DNA from: Cohnella phaseoli
Lineage (GTDB): Bacteria > Bacillota > Bacilli > Paenibacillales > Paenibacillaceae
NCBI RefSeq assembly: GCF_003386235.1
Contig: NZ_QRDZ01000004.1
Span: 310,001 to 374,000 of the forward strand
DNA: 64,000 nucleotides
Reading direction: 5' to 3'
Shown: positions 54,494 to 63,972 of the stretch, one piece after another
Numbering within the stretch: position 1 is the stretch's first letter
How the letters are laid out: every line of letters begins with the position of its first letter
Program-made: the position numbers and the translations under genes
Notes under the pieces: model-generated
Database searches by the model: none
The model's input: only the letters and a program-made list of their open reading frames with translations
Told to the model about the DNA's origin: nothing

Positions 54494-57400
54494 GTGTTGA
54501 AAAAATGGTTAACGGCGGCACTGGCGGCTGTTATGTTGATTGCGGCGGGTCTCCCGGCCGCTCGCGTTTCGGCGCACCCGGCGGTTACGCTCCACGACGA
54601 GTTGGGCGACGTGTCGAAAGTGACGGATTATAGCACCAACTGGACGATCGACGGCAGCGGAGCCTCGGCCTTCGACGGAGACGCTACGAGGGCGGTGCCG
54701 ACCAATCTGAGTGCGGCGTATATCGTCTATTCGTTTAGCGATTTGCAGGATTTCTCCGTACGATTTTATTATTTTGCGGATTCTCAAGCGACGCTTCGCT
54801 TCTATGGCTCGCCGGACGGAGTTTCCTGGACGGAGATCGCCGCGGTTCACGATACGCCGACTTCATCCGGGGACGCGGCATGGAAGGGCGTTACTTACTC
54901 GCCCACCTCGGAAATCGCGGCAGGCACGAACTTCTTCAAGCTGGAGATCGACGGAAACGTCATAAACTGGCATACACAGCTCGGCTCGGTGGCTCTGAGC
55001 AACATCACTTCGGTGCCGCTGATGATCGCAGACGAGCTTGCCGACTGGTCGAAGGTCGATTCTTATACCGCGAATTGGGTGTTTGACGGCAGCGGACCGG
55101 CCAACTTCGGCGGCGACGGCACAAGACTGGTGCCTACGGCAGACACGCAGGAGTCGATCGTCTACCATCTGCACGGCATCAAAGCTTTTTCCGCAACCAT
55201 TCACCGTTTTGCCGACGCCACGTCCGACATCAAGTTTTACGGCTCGTCGGACGGAAGCGTCTGGTACGAGCTTGCAGCCTCGCACGATACGCCGGTCTCG
55301 ACGGGAGACGCCGCTTGGTCGGGAGCCTCATACACCCCGGCCGCAGCGATCCCTGCGGATACGAACTACTTGAAGCTTGAAGTGAGCGGGGACGACGTGA
55401 CATGGCATACACAGCTCGGCTCCGTGACCGTCTCCAACCGGGCCGCTTCCGCCGGACAGGGCGACTTTTACGTCGATTCTGCGGGCGGAAATGACGGCAA
55501 CGACGGCAAAACCCCGGAATCCGCTTGGAAAACGCTCGCCAAGGTGAATGAGCAGACTTTTGCGCCGGGCGATCGGATACTACTTAAGGCAGGCGGGATC
55601 TGGTCCGGTCGGCTGCAGCCGAAAGGAAGCGGAACGTCCGACAGCCCGATCACATTGTCCTCGTACGGCAGCGGCCCCAAGCCGATCGTTAACGGCGGCG
55701 GCATAGCGGGAGGAACGGTGTATCTGATCAATCAATCGCACTGGGTCATCGAAAATTTGGAGGTCACCAACTCGGCGCCGGAGAGAGGCGATATTTTCCG
55801 GGAAGGGATCTTCGTCGAAAACGCGGGAGCGGGCACGATCGAGGGGATACGCATCGCGAACAACTATGTCCACGACGTTTCGGGCAGCTTCCGTTATGCG
55901 GGCGGCGATCCCCATGCGTTCGGCGGCATTACCGTATATGCCGGAGGCGGCGCGGGGACGGATCGGTTCGACGGCGTGCTGATCGAAGGGAACATGGTGG
56001 AGCGGGTCGGACGTACCGGCATTGTCGTCTGGGACCAAATCTGGAACGGATCGGGGTTCTCTTCCGAAAATGTCGTGATACGCCAAAATTACGTCAAGGA
56101 ATCCGATAGCGACGGCATTCTGACGTTCGGCGTCGACGGCGGGCTGATCGAGCACAACGTCGTGGAAGGAGCCGGCGTTTATTCCGAAGCCGGGCAGTTT
56201 AACGGCACTGCGGCGATCTGGCCGACGAGGGGCAAGAACAACGTCGTGCAGTTCAACGAAGCGTTTAATACCTACAAGCCCGAAGGCGACGGCCAAGGCT
56301 TCAACCTGGACATCGATACGACGGACAGCATCGTTCAGTATAATTACAGCCACGACAACCAGGGCGGCTTTATCCTGTTCGTCGACGCGACGAACACGCC
56401 CGGTACGGAGATGGGCTCGACAAATAACATCGTCCGGTACAATATCAGCCAGAACGACGCGAAGCATACGTTTACGTTTGCCGGCGGCGTATCGGCAGGT
56501 ACGCAAATCTACAATAACACGGTCTATATCGGAACGAACTCCAACGCCAAAATCATCGATCACGAGTGGGACGACGCGGGAGACGTGAACGCTCCTTATT
56601 CCTTCAAGAACAACCTGATCTACAACCTGGGCAGCGGAGGCTACAACTTGCCGGGCGCGGGCGGCGTATTCGACAGCAACCTGTTTTACGGCAACCATCC
56701 CGCAAGCGAGCCGGCCGACGCGAACAAGGTGACGGACAATCCGCTGCTCGTGTATCAAGGGGGAGGAGCGCAGGGCTGGAGTTCCGTCGACGGTTACAAG
56801 CTGCGAGACGGTTCTCCGGCGCTTGGGGCGGGAGCCGTCATTCCGGACAACGGCGGCCGGGATTACTGGGGCAATGCGATTTCTCCGACGTCCGCGCCGA
56901 ATATTGGGGCGTTCGGCGGAGCGGGGCTCGATCCATCCGGCTTGCCGACGGCTCCGGTGGACGATTTTACGCCAACCTATCAGGGGCTGAGCATTACGCC
57001 GAAAATTGCCGCAGACAAAAGCGGCCGCACCTCGCTTCTCCTCCGGTTCGCCAACGACTCGGAGTCTGCGAATCTATCGATCGCGAATATCGAATGGAGC
57101 GTCGGCGCGTTAAGCGGCAAGCTGGAGAAGGCTCCCGCGGTCGCCGCGGGCAAGTCATGGGAATATGAAATTTCTCTTCCGGGATTGGCGGAAGGGGTGC
57201 ACTATCCGTTTAGTCTCACAGCCGACATCGCAGGTTACAAGCCGATTAGCGTGACGAAACAGATCGACTTCAACCGCGTTCTGCAGCTAACCGACAAGCG
57301 CGATTCGGTCATGATCGATTTGGCCAAGGGCAATCTTGTCGTCGAACCCACGTTTACCTATTCAGGCGAAGATGACCTGAGCGGCAAGCTCAGTCTGCGC

Positions 57401-59083
57401 TGGGACAACGACAATCTGTATCTCACCGGCGAAATTCGGGACGATGTATTTTCTCACGGCTCTTCGGGCATCGAAATTTTTCGCAACGACGGAATTCAAT
57501 TCAGCATTGGACCCGGTATGCCGGGCGACAGCGGCACCTGGTACGAATACGGGCTTGCCATGACGCCTAACGGGCCGGAAATCTATCGTTGGATGGCGAT
57601 GCAGGGCATGAAGACCGGCAGCGTGGAGAACGGAAGGCTGCAAATCGAACGAGACGAAGACAAGAAAACGACCTCTTACCAGCTCAGCCTGCCGTGGACC
57701 GAGCTGAAGCCGATCCAGCCGAGGGAGGGGCAGTCGCTCAGCTTCTCCCTGTTGGTTAACGACAACGACGGAACGGGCAGAAAAGGCTACATCGAATGGG
57801 GGGGCGGCATCGGCGGATCGAAAGACCCCACGCTGTTTCGCAGCATCGTTCTGATGGGACCGCTCAAGGAAGACGGCAACTCTGGCAGCAATCCGGGCAG
57901 CGGTTCCGGCGGTGTTGGAGGAGGAGGCGTTCCGTCCGGATCTTCCGCGACCGTGGGAGACGGCAGCATTACAGTGAAACAGCCTGCCAAAGGTGCTGCG
58001 GACATTCTGCTGCGGGTCGAGGACGTTCTTCGAGCTCTGGCAAAGGCCGACGGCGCGCTTAACGTTAATGTGGAGAATGACGGGACTGGTTCGCAGGCCG
58101 ATGGAGCAGTCGTCCTCGTCCCCGCAAGCGTGATCGAAGCGATGAAAGGCAAAGCGGATTCGCTTGTCGTCCATATCGCTGGAGCTACGGTGTCCATTCC
58201 GCAGAAGGCTCTGGCGGCAAGCGGCGCTTCCGATGCTAAGCCGCTGTCCATCGGTCTGAAGAAGACGGATGCGGCTTCGCTGCCTGAGGGGACGCGCGAA
58301 GCTTGGAAGGGCTGGCCGGTCTACGAGTATTCATTAACGGTAGATGGCAAATCGGTCGACTCCGGCGCAGAGCCGATGACAGTGTCCGTAAAATACGCGC
58401 TGAAGGTGGGCGAGCAGCCGCATCGGATCGTCGCTTACGTCATTGGAGAGGACGGAGTTCCGGTCGTTATCGCGAATGCGAAATATGACAAAGTTGCTGG
58501 CGTGTTAACCTTCCAGACGACCCAGTCCGGTCGGTTCGGCGTGAAACATGTCGTCTCTCCTTTCTCCGACTTGGCTGAGGCGAAGTGGGCGATGGAGATG
58601 ATCGAAACGCTTGCTGTACGGGGAATCGTTTCCGGCACGCCGGACGGCAAATACGAACCGAACCGGAGCGTGACCCGCGCAGAGTTCGTGCTGAGCCTTG
58701 TTCGTCTGCTCCAACTGGAAAAAGGTAACGGGCAGGCTGCGGTCTTCTCCGACATCGGAGCAGACAGCGAGTATCGCGCGGCGATCGAGATCGCCAGCGC
58801 TCTCGGCATCGTCAAAGGCAAAGGGAACGGCATGTTCGGCCCGAACGACCCGATCTCCCGAGAGGAGATGGCGACGTTTCTGTTCCGGGCGCTTCCGGGG
58901 CTGAAGAAGGGAGACGTCTCTTTCAAGGATCAGGCTTCGATCGGAGGCTACGCTCGGGAATCCGTCCAAGCGCTGCACGCTGCGGGCTTGATTCAGGGCT
59001 ACGCCGACGGCAGCTTTAAGCCGAAAGGGCTGACTACGCGGGCGGAGGCGGCGTCCGTGCTCTACCGCCTGTGGAATAAGTAA
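54494..59083 (+). CDS. SLH-anchored beta-helix protein with discoidin-like and CBM9-like modules
   Basis: This 1529-residue protein has a signal peptide (LTAALAAVMLIAAGLPAARVSA), two related ~140-residue beta modules (about 34-315) like those of the esterase at 43883, a right-handed parallel beta-helix region from about 324 (FYVDSAGGNDGNDGKTPESA; NNYVHDVSGSF; YNYSHDNQGGF), a CBM9-like domain (about 930-1120), a Gly/Ser linker, a further domain, and three SLH repeats at 1357-1529 (FSDLAEAKWAMEMIETLAVR; FSDIGADSEYRAAIEIASAL; FKDQASIGGYARESVQALHA). GTG start. Wall-bound polysaccharide lyase or hydrolase is inferred; active residues not identified. Confidence 0.92.
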   Translation: MLKKWLTAALAAVMLIAAGLPAARVSAHPAVTLHDELGDVSKVTDYSTNWTIDGSGASAFDGDATRAVPTNLSAAYIVYSFSDLQDFSVRFYYFADSQATLRFYGSPDGVSWTEIAAVHDTPTSSGDAAWKGVTYSPTSEIAAGTNFFKLEIDGNVINWHTQLGSVALSNITSVPLMIADELADWSKVDSYTANWVFDGSGPANFGGDGTRLVPTADTQESIVYHLHGIKAFSATIHRFADATSDIKFYGSSDGSVWYELAASHDTPVSTGDAAWSGASYTPAAAIPADTNYLKLEVSGDDVTWHTQLGSVTVSNRAASAGQGDFYVDSAGGNDGNDGKTPESAWKTLAKVNEQTFAPGDRILLKAGGIWSGRLQPKGSGTSDSPITLSSYGSGPKPIVNGGGIAGGTVYLINQSHWVIENLEVTNSAPERGDIFREGIFVENAGAGTIEGIRIANNYVHDVSGSFRYAGGDPHAFGGITVYAGGGAGTDRFDGVLIEGNMVERVGRTGIVVWDQIWNGSGFSSENVVIRQNYVKESDSDGILTFGVDGGLIEHNVVEGAGVYSEAGQFNGTAAIWPTRGKNNVVQFNEAFNTYKPEGDGQGFNLDIDTTDSIVQYNYSHDNQGGFILFVDATNTPGTEMGSTNNIVRYNISQNDAKHTFTFAGGVSAGTQIYNNTVYIGTNSNAKIIDHEWDDAGDVNAPYSFKNNLIYNLGSGGYNLPGAGGVFDSNLFYGNHPASEPADANKVTDNPLLVYQGGGAQGWSSVDGYKLRDGSPALGAGAVIPDNGGRDYWGNAISPTSAPNIGAFGGAGLDPSGLPTAPVDDFTPTYQGLSITPKIAADKSGRTSLLLRFANDSESANLSIANIEWSVGALSGKLEKAPAVAAGKSWEYEISLPGLAEGVHYPFSLTADIAGYKPISVTKQIDFNRVLQLTDKRDSVMIDLAKGNLVVEPTFTYSGEDDLSGKLSLRWDNDNLYLTGEIRDDVFSHGSSGIEIFRNDGIQFSIGPGMPGDSGTWYEYGLAMTPNGPEIYRWMAMQGMKTGSVENGRLQIERDEDKKTTSYQLSLPWTELKPIQPREGQSLSFSLLVNDNDGTGRKGYIEWGGGIGGSKDPTLFRSIVLMGPLKEDGNSGSNPGSGSGGVGGGGVPSGSSATVGDGSITVKQPAKGAADILLRVEDVLRALAKADGALNVNVENDGTGSQADGAVVLVPASVIEAMKGKADSLVVHIAGATVSIPQKALAASGASDAKPLSIGLKKTDAASLPEGTREAWKGWPVYEYSLTVDGKSVDSGAEPMTVSVKYALKVGEQPHRIVAYVIGEDGVPVVIANAKYDKVAGVLTFQTTQSGRFGVKHVVSPFSDLAEAKWAMEMIETLAVRGIVSGTPDGKYEPNRSVTRAEFVLSLVRLLQLEKGNGQAAVFSDIGADSEYRAAIEIASALGIVKGKGNGMFGPNDPISREEMATFLFRALPGLKKGDVSFKDQASIGGYARESVQALHAAGLIQGYADGSFKPKGLTTRAEAASVLYRLWNK

Positions 59084-59098
59084 GAGGCAGCGGGCCTC

Positions 59099-59137
59099 AG
59101 AACGTCAAGGATGATTTCGATCCTTGGCGTTCTTTTT
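59099..59137 (+). terminator. Rho-independent terminator after beta-helix/SLH gene
   Basis: AGAACGTCAAGGAT pairs with ATCCTTGGCGTTCT (one G-T), followed by a TTTTT run. Confidence 0.92.
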
Positions 59138-59182
59138 ATCTGCGTGGGTCAGAGGAATGCGGGTTTGTCGAGCGCAGCTTAT

Positions 59183-59236
59183 TGGAGTATTTCGCAGGAT
59201 TGCGCCCTATTGAAGCTTTTTTTGCGATGCTATGAT
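59183..59236 (+). promoter_or_regulatory. TTCGCAG box 5 and -10 (GH42 gene)
   Basis: GGAGTATTTCGCAGGATTG (TTCGCAG from 59191) lies 40 bp upstream of TATGAT (59231-59236). The 5' CAAAC part of the box is not conserved here. Confidence 0.6.
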
Positions 59237-59323
59237 GAAGGTTGACAGCAAGCCCGGGTCGCCGCGATGCGACCGGAATAACGGCTTGCCATAGACCAAC
59301 AACAAGCTGCGAGGTGCCCACCA

Positions 59324-61558
59324 ATGACTCAAACCGACGCATCGTTCCTCCCTTTCGGGTTTCAATACTATCGATCTCCTACGCCCTTTCGGGACCAATG
59401 GGAGCGCGACCTGAAAAATATTGCGGACAAAGGCTTCAACTGCGTGAAATATTGGGTGCAATGGCGCGCCAGCGTACCGGAGGAGAACCGGTACGAGTTT
59501 GGCGATATCGCCGAACTGATGGACCTGGCCGAGCGCTTCGGCCTCAAGGTTGTGCTGAACGTTATTTTCGACGTGGCGCCGGCGTGGTTTTATAAGAAAT
59601 ATCCGGATTCGAAAATGATCGCCGCGGACGGCTCCGTCGTCGAGCCGCGGGCGCTCAGCTACCGGCAGATCGGGGGAGCGCCGGGACCGTGCTACCATCA
59701 TGGACAGGCGCAGGCGGAGAAGGATCGGTTTCTCGAAGCGGCCGTTCTGGCGTTCAAGGATCATCCCGCGCTGTGGGTGTGGGATCTGTGGAACGAGCCG
59801 GAGCTGACGACGGGAATCAAGCGCTCGCTGACGTTCGACAACCAGGTATGCTACTGCGAGCATTCGCTGACCGCGTTCGGCGGCTGGCTGGAGCAGAAAT
59901 ACGGGACGCTGGAGGCGTTCAACGAGAAATGGCAGCGCAATTACGCCGACTGGTCGGAGGTCGAGCCTCCGCGCGGACAGGCGGTGTTCAACGATCTTGT
60001 CGACTGGCGGCTGTTCATGTCCGATGCGCTGACCGACGATCTAATTCGCCGTGTTGATGTCGTGAAGCGCCATGATCTCGTCCATCAGGTCATGGTTCAT
60101 ACCGTTCCCGCGCCGATTTTCAATCTGATTACGGCAGGCTCGGACGACTTCAAGCTGGCCGAGCCGTGCGATCTGTTCGGCAACAGCCTCGGCTCTTCGG
60201 CCTGGTCGGCGGATCTGCTGCTATCGGCGGCCAAGGGCAAGAAGGTGATCAACTCGGAAATTCACGCGCTGCCCGGGCATACGGCGCTGAAGCCGAAGCC
60301 GCTGGACTTCCGCGAGCTGAAGCGGCATCTGCTGATTCCGCTGGCGCGCGGCATTACGGGCTACCTGTTCTGGCAATACCGGCCGGAGGTTCTCGGCCAC
60401 GAGGCTCCAGCCTGGGGCAGCACCTATCTGGACGGGAGCGAAACGCCTTGGCTGCGCGATATGGCGAAACTGAACGGCATGATGCAGCGGAACAGGGAGC
60501 TGCTCTGCGACGCCTCGCGGCCTTCCGACGGGATGGCGATCCTGATCAGTCCGGAAAACCAGATCGTCAACTTTTCCGTCTACGCCCATCTCGACACCTA
60601 CAACGATTCCGTTCAAGGCGCTCACAAGCTGATGCACGATTTGAACTATAAAGTAGAGTTCATCCATGAAGGCGACTTGTCCAAGGAGATGTTGTCCCGC
60701 TATCGCTGCTTATGGATGCCTTATCCGCTCTATATGAGCAGCGCGGCGAGCAACACGATTCGGGAGTGGGTCGGAGCAGGGGGCACGCTCATCTCGGAAT
60801 GCTCGTTCGGAGCGATTCAGGCCGAGAACGGCACCCACAGCTACGAGGTGCCTGGGTACGGCTTCGGCGAAGTGTTCGGCGTCCGCGAGAAATGGATTCA
60901 CTCCGCGGAGCATCTCGACCACAGCTATCATAATCTGACCCTTCGCTCGCAGGAGCTTATTCCGCTCGCCATTCGCCCGGAGGGGTGGGAAAACGCGAAA
61001 TCTCGTTTGGAGAGGAGCGGATCAAAAGAGGGACCGAAAGAAGCTCTGCTTGGCACGGCCGGATACGGCTCCTACTATCAATCGGAGGTTGAACTGGCGG
61101 AGGGAACGAGAGTGCTGGCGGATTTCGCCAAGGATGGCTCGCCGGCCCTCGCCGTTGCCGCTTACGGGAAAGGCAAAGCGGTCTGGATCGGCACGCTGCT
61201 GGCAGCGGCTTATTGGAAGATGGGCCATGCTTCTACGGCGGAGACGTTGGGAAGCCTGCTGCGCGAAGAGCTTGGCTTGCGGCCCTATGTCGGCGTGACG
61301 GGAGGCTGCATTCGCGCCGACTTGTCCGTTGGCAAGGATGGGGCAAGCGAACGTAGCCTGCTGTTCGTCCACAACTGGGGCGAAACTTCGGAAGAAGCGG
61401 AGATCGCGCTGCCGTTAGCCTGCGCGTATGCCGAGCCTTGGTTCGCGGACGGCAAGGAAGCCGCGCGTCTGGATCCGGCTCGCTCCGACCGGCTGGCCGT
61501 TCGGTTGGAGGCCGGGGACATCCAGGTCTACGAGCTGCATGGAGTAGAGAAGCGATGA
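59324..61558 (+). CDS. GH42 beta-galactosidase
   Basis: This 744-residue cytoplasmic enzyme has a clan-A TIM barrel with WDLWNEPE (predicted acid/base Glu158) and INSEIHA (predicted nucleophile Glu312), then a trimerisation/Rossmann-like domain (ILISPENQIVNFSVYAHLD; WVGAGGTLISECSFGA) and a C-terminal beta domain, as in GH42. Length is slightly above the usual ~690. ATG has a short GAGGTG upstream. Its stop overlaps the next gene (ATGA). Substrate may be galacto-oligosaccharides released by the wall-bound and secreted enzymes of this cluster. Confidence 0.92.
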   Translation: MTQTDASFLPFGFQYYRSPTPFRDQWERDLKNIADKGFNCVKYWVQWRASVPEENRYEFGDIAELMDLAERFGLKVVLNVIFDVAPAWFYKKYPDSKMIAADGSVVEPRALSYRQIGGAPGPCYHHGQAQAEKDRFLEAAVLAFKDHPALWVWDLWNEPELTTGIKRSLTFDNQVCYCEHSLTAFGGWLEQKYGTLEAFNEKWQRNYADWSEVEPPRGQAVFNDLVDWRLFMSDALTDDLIRRVDVVKRHDLVHQVMVHTVPAPIFNLITAGSDDFKLAEPCDLFGNSLGSSAWSADLLLSAAKGKKVINSEIHALPGHTALKPKPLDFRELKRHLLIPLARGITGYLFWQYRPEVLGHEAPAWGSTYLDGSETPWLRDMAKLNGMMQRNRELLCDASRPSDGMAILISPENQIVNFSVYAHLDTYNDSVQGAHKLMHDLNYKVEFIHEGDLSKEMLSRYRCLWMPYPLYMSSAASNTIREWVGAGGTLISECSFGAIQAENGTHSYEVPGYGFGEVFGVREKWIHSAEHLDHSYHNLTLRSQELIPLAIRPEGWENAKSRLERSGSKEGPKEALLGTAGYGSYYQSEVELAEGTRVLADFAKDGSPALAVAAYGKGKAVWIGTLLAAAYWKMGHASTAETLGSLLREELGLRPYVGVTGGCIRADLSVGKDGASERSLLFVHNWGETSEEAEIALPLACAYAEPWFADGKEAARLDPARSDRLAVRLEAGDIQVYELHGVEKR

Positions 61559-63363
61559 GCGGCTCGAATCGTTCGACGGCACTGCCTGCTCACGATTTTC
61601 CCGTCGCGACGAATTGGGACGCCTCCTTAAATGAAGGAAGGGGAGGACCGCGACCGGGAGGAACGGACGGCATCGGCGAGGTGCGTTTGAACGGGGGAGC
61701 GGTTGAGGCGGTGCTGCCGCTGCAGGACGATGATTCTGGGAATCCGTACTTGTACCGTACGGAGAAGTATGCGCTGTTCGCGGGGGAGCCTGGAGGCGAA
61801 AGGATGCGAGCGCCTGCTTACGAATGCTACATCGGAGAAACGTACAGCTTGTACCGGGTGACGGAGGAGGTTGTGCGCAAGCTGTCGGACGACTGCCTTG
61901 CGGCAACGAGGTATCCTGCCGTTGTTCGCCGCTTCGATACCGGTGCGAATGAGTTGGCCGACGTTCCGGCGTTCCAGCTCGTTCACGGCTGCGTTGTCGG
62001 AGAAGGGCAGCATCGCAGCATGGCAACCTTTATTTTGCCGCCTTATTGGCGGCCGGATTCCGTGCAGGGATATACCGCCTTGTTCAGCGGGTTTTACGAC
62101 CAGAACGAAAATGTCTTCGGCAGCGTCGGTCCGCCGTTATTGAAGGCGTTAGGAGATTCGCTCAAGAGCACGGGCAGGGGCTCCGTTGGCATCGTCTGGA
62201 ACGGCGGCGGATCGATCGGAACCCGAACGCTGCAAGGGTCGATCTACGGCAATCTGAACGATCTGTTCGCTGAGGCTAATCGCCGATTCAGGGTTGATCC
62301 GCATGCCATCGTCGCCGTAGGAGGGTCGCGCGGGGCGATTGCAGGGCTCGTCGCCGCCGGCAATCCGCAGCGCTCGGGTTATTCAATTCCGTATCTGGTT
62401 TGCTACAATCCTCCGCTTTTTTTCGGAGACGATCCGTCCGAGCTGCTGAATCCGGCTTTTCCTGTTCGGTGGGACGCGGTCCGAGGCGACATCGGCTACA
62501 AGGAGGCATGGCGACCAGGATGGACGGGGCCGGACGGCGAGTCGGCGATCGAGCGGTTTCTGACGCTGCAGTTTGGAACGGCCGATCGCGATCTGATCGT
62601 GCAGGAGCTGGGGCCGGCTTCCGATCGTCTTCTCCAAGGACTGAAAGACTCCGGTACGAAGGTCTGTCTGAATCACGGAACGCACGACGCGTTTACGCCA
62701 AGCTGGCCGGCGTTCGAATGGGCCGAACGAGCTCGGCGGAGGGGCGTTCCGGTGCGGCACGAGATAGGCTACCGTTTCGGTCATAACAACTGCACGGACC
62801 CTTACGCCCGGGCCGCGGAATGTCTTGCCGCTCTCGTCAAAGGAGAGGAGCTGCTCGCGGAAGGGACATGGCATTATTGTCGAGCTAGCGAAGCCGCCGA
62901 TGAATGGGCGCTCTCCGAGCGGTTCGAGCCGACCGTTCAACCGGCTTTCCTGGAGGTGCCCAAAGCAGTCATTCCCGGGTTTCCGATCTATCTGGCCGTC
63001 TACGGCTCGGCCGGCATGGCCTACTCGGTGGAGGTGCTGGAGAAACGGGAAGAGACATGGGGAGAGGCATTCGTCCTGGCGGCGGGCGTATTAAGCAAGC
63101 GAGACGGATTCGCGCACGACGGCTCATATCGCAAAATCATGATGAACGTTCCCGACCGACTCATTCCCGGAACGTACGCGTACCGGTTTCGCTACCGAAG
63201 AGAGGGAGAGGCGGCTTGGAGCGAAGCTCGTTTGCTGCCCCATCCGGGTGAAGAAGGTCCTGCCGTTTGGGAGGTGCTGTCGGATATTCCGAATTTTACG
63301 GATGCGGCTTGGCTTGAGCGGACGATGCGCCATGCGATTGGGTGGGGGTTAAGCGAGCGGTAG
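61555..63363 (+). CDS. Alpha/beta-hydrolase-like protein of unrecognised family
   Basis: The protein has 602 residues from ATG 61555, overlapping the GH42 stop by 4 bp; the frame is open further upstream but inside GH42. No signal peptide. A nucleophile elbow AVGGSRGAIAG (Ser258), a later NHGTHDAF (Asp378) and RFGHNN (His410) give a plausible Ser-Asp-His order. A beta-rich C-terminal region follows (FPIYLAVYGSAGMAYSVEVL). I do not recognise the family. Coupling to GH42 suggests removal of an ester group from galacto-oligosaccharides; inference. Confidence 0.82.
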   Translation: MSGSNRSTALPAHDFPVATNWDASLNEGRGGPRPGGTDGIGEVRLNGGAVEAVLPLQDDDSGNPYLYRTEKYALFAGEPGGERMRAPAYECYIGETYSLYRVTEEVVRKLSDDCLAATRYPAVVRRFDTGANELADVPAFQLVHGCVVGEGQHRSMATFILPPYWRPDSVQGYTALFSGFYDQNENVFGSVGPPLLKALGDSLKSTGRGSVGIVWNGGGSIGTRTLQGSIYGNLNDLFAEANRRFRVDPHAIVAVGGSRGAIAGLVAAGNPQRSGYSIPYLVCYNPPLFFGDDPSELLNPAFPVRWDAVRGDIGYKEAWRPGWTGPDGESAIERFLTLQFGTADRDLIVQELGPASDRLLQGLKDSGTKVCLNHGTHDAFTPSWPAFEWAERARRRGVPVRHEIGYRFGHNNCTDPYARAAECLAALVKGEELLAEGTWHYCRASEAADEWALSERFEPTVQPAFLEVPKAVIPGFPIYLAVYGSAGMAYSVEVLEKREETWGEAFVLAAGVLSKRDGFAHDGSYRKIMMNVPDRLIPGTYAYRFRYRREGEAAWSEARLLPHPGEEGPAVWEVLSDIPNFTDAAWLERTMRHAIGWGLSER

Positions 63364-63407
63364 CCGCGTGGGGCGTCTACTCGCCCGGCTATGAATTAGG
63401 CTGTTCC

Positions 63408-63441
63408 AAGGTCGCGAAGCGGCCGAGGGGCGGCCTTTTTT
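63408..63441 (+). terminator. Rho-independent terminator after the hydrolase gene
   Basis: AAGGTCGC pairs with GCGGCCTT (one G-T), followed by TTTTTT. Confidence 0.75.
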
Positions 63442-63831
63442 GACGCTCCGGAAAATATAAAACTTGCTATCCTTATCTGAATCGTCTTCGACAAAAACTC
63501 GATTTTGCGTCTAGAGGACGCCAAAGGCGTTTTTGTTTGGCAGCTGTAAGAATTCGTATGAGTAACTATGCATTGATTTGAAGGGAACGAGGCATTTTAT
63601 AAGATTTTTCATACACGGCAGGTTCGATCAGCGCCGGATTTTTGAATTTTGTATGATACGTCATACAAATCGGCCGGGGGTGACCGAAAAAGGTGGATTT
63701 GTATACGATTTATCGCACAAAGTGCCGTAAACGAGGGCTCGAAACAGGATAGTCAGAGGACGCCAAAGGCATTTTTGCTTGTTATCGGAGCGTCAATTAT
63801 GTCATCGTTTCGTTAAATGTTGCGGATTTCG
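63442..63831. other. Intergenic region with duplicated hairpins and a palindrome
   Basis: No gene is visible. GAGGACGCCAAAGGC followed by GTTTTTG or ATTTTTG occurs at about 63514 and 63757; the first copy can fold as GACGCC-AAA-GGCGTT plus T-run. TTGTATGA-TACG-TCATACAA at 63649-63668 is a perfect palindrome with 8-bp arms, with a related TTGTATACG at about 63699. Confidence 0.6.
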
Positions 63832-63860
63832 TTGAAAGGCGGTGAGGTCGGCAGTATGAT
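63832..63860 (+). promoter_or_regulatory. Predicted sigma-A promoter for the right-edge gene
   Basis: TTGAAA (63832-63837) and TATGAT (63855-63860) with exactly 17 bp spacing, followed by a ~105-nt A-rich leader. Confidence 0.7.
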
Positions 63861-63972
63861 GTGTAAAACAAATATAAACAACATAAAACCACATCAAAAC
63901 AAAATTTTCATGGACGAGAAGACGATAATAAATCATCGGCTTTCTGAATCCGTGAACGATTAGGAGGGCTAT

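Noticed and set aside
55580..56758. 392-codon minus-strand frame inside the beta-helix gene
   Set aside because: Shadow frame; the plus strand carries a continuous multidomain protein.
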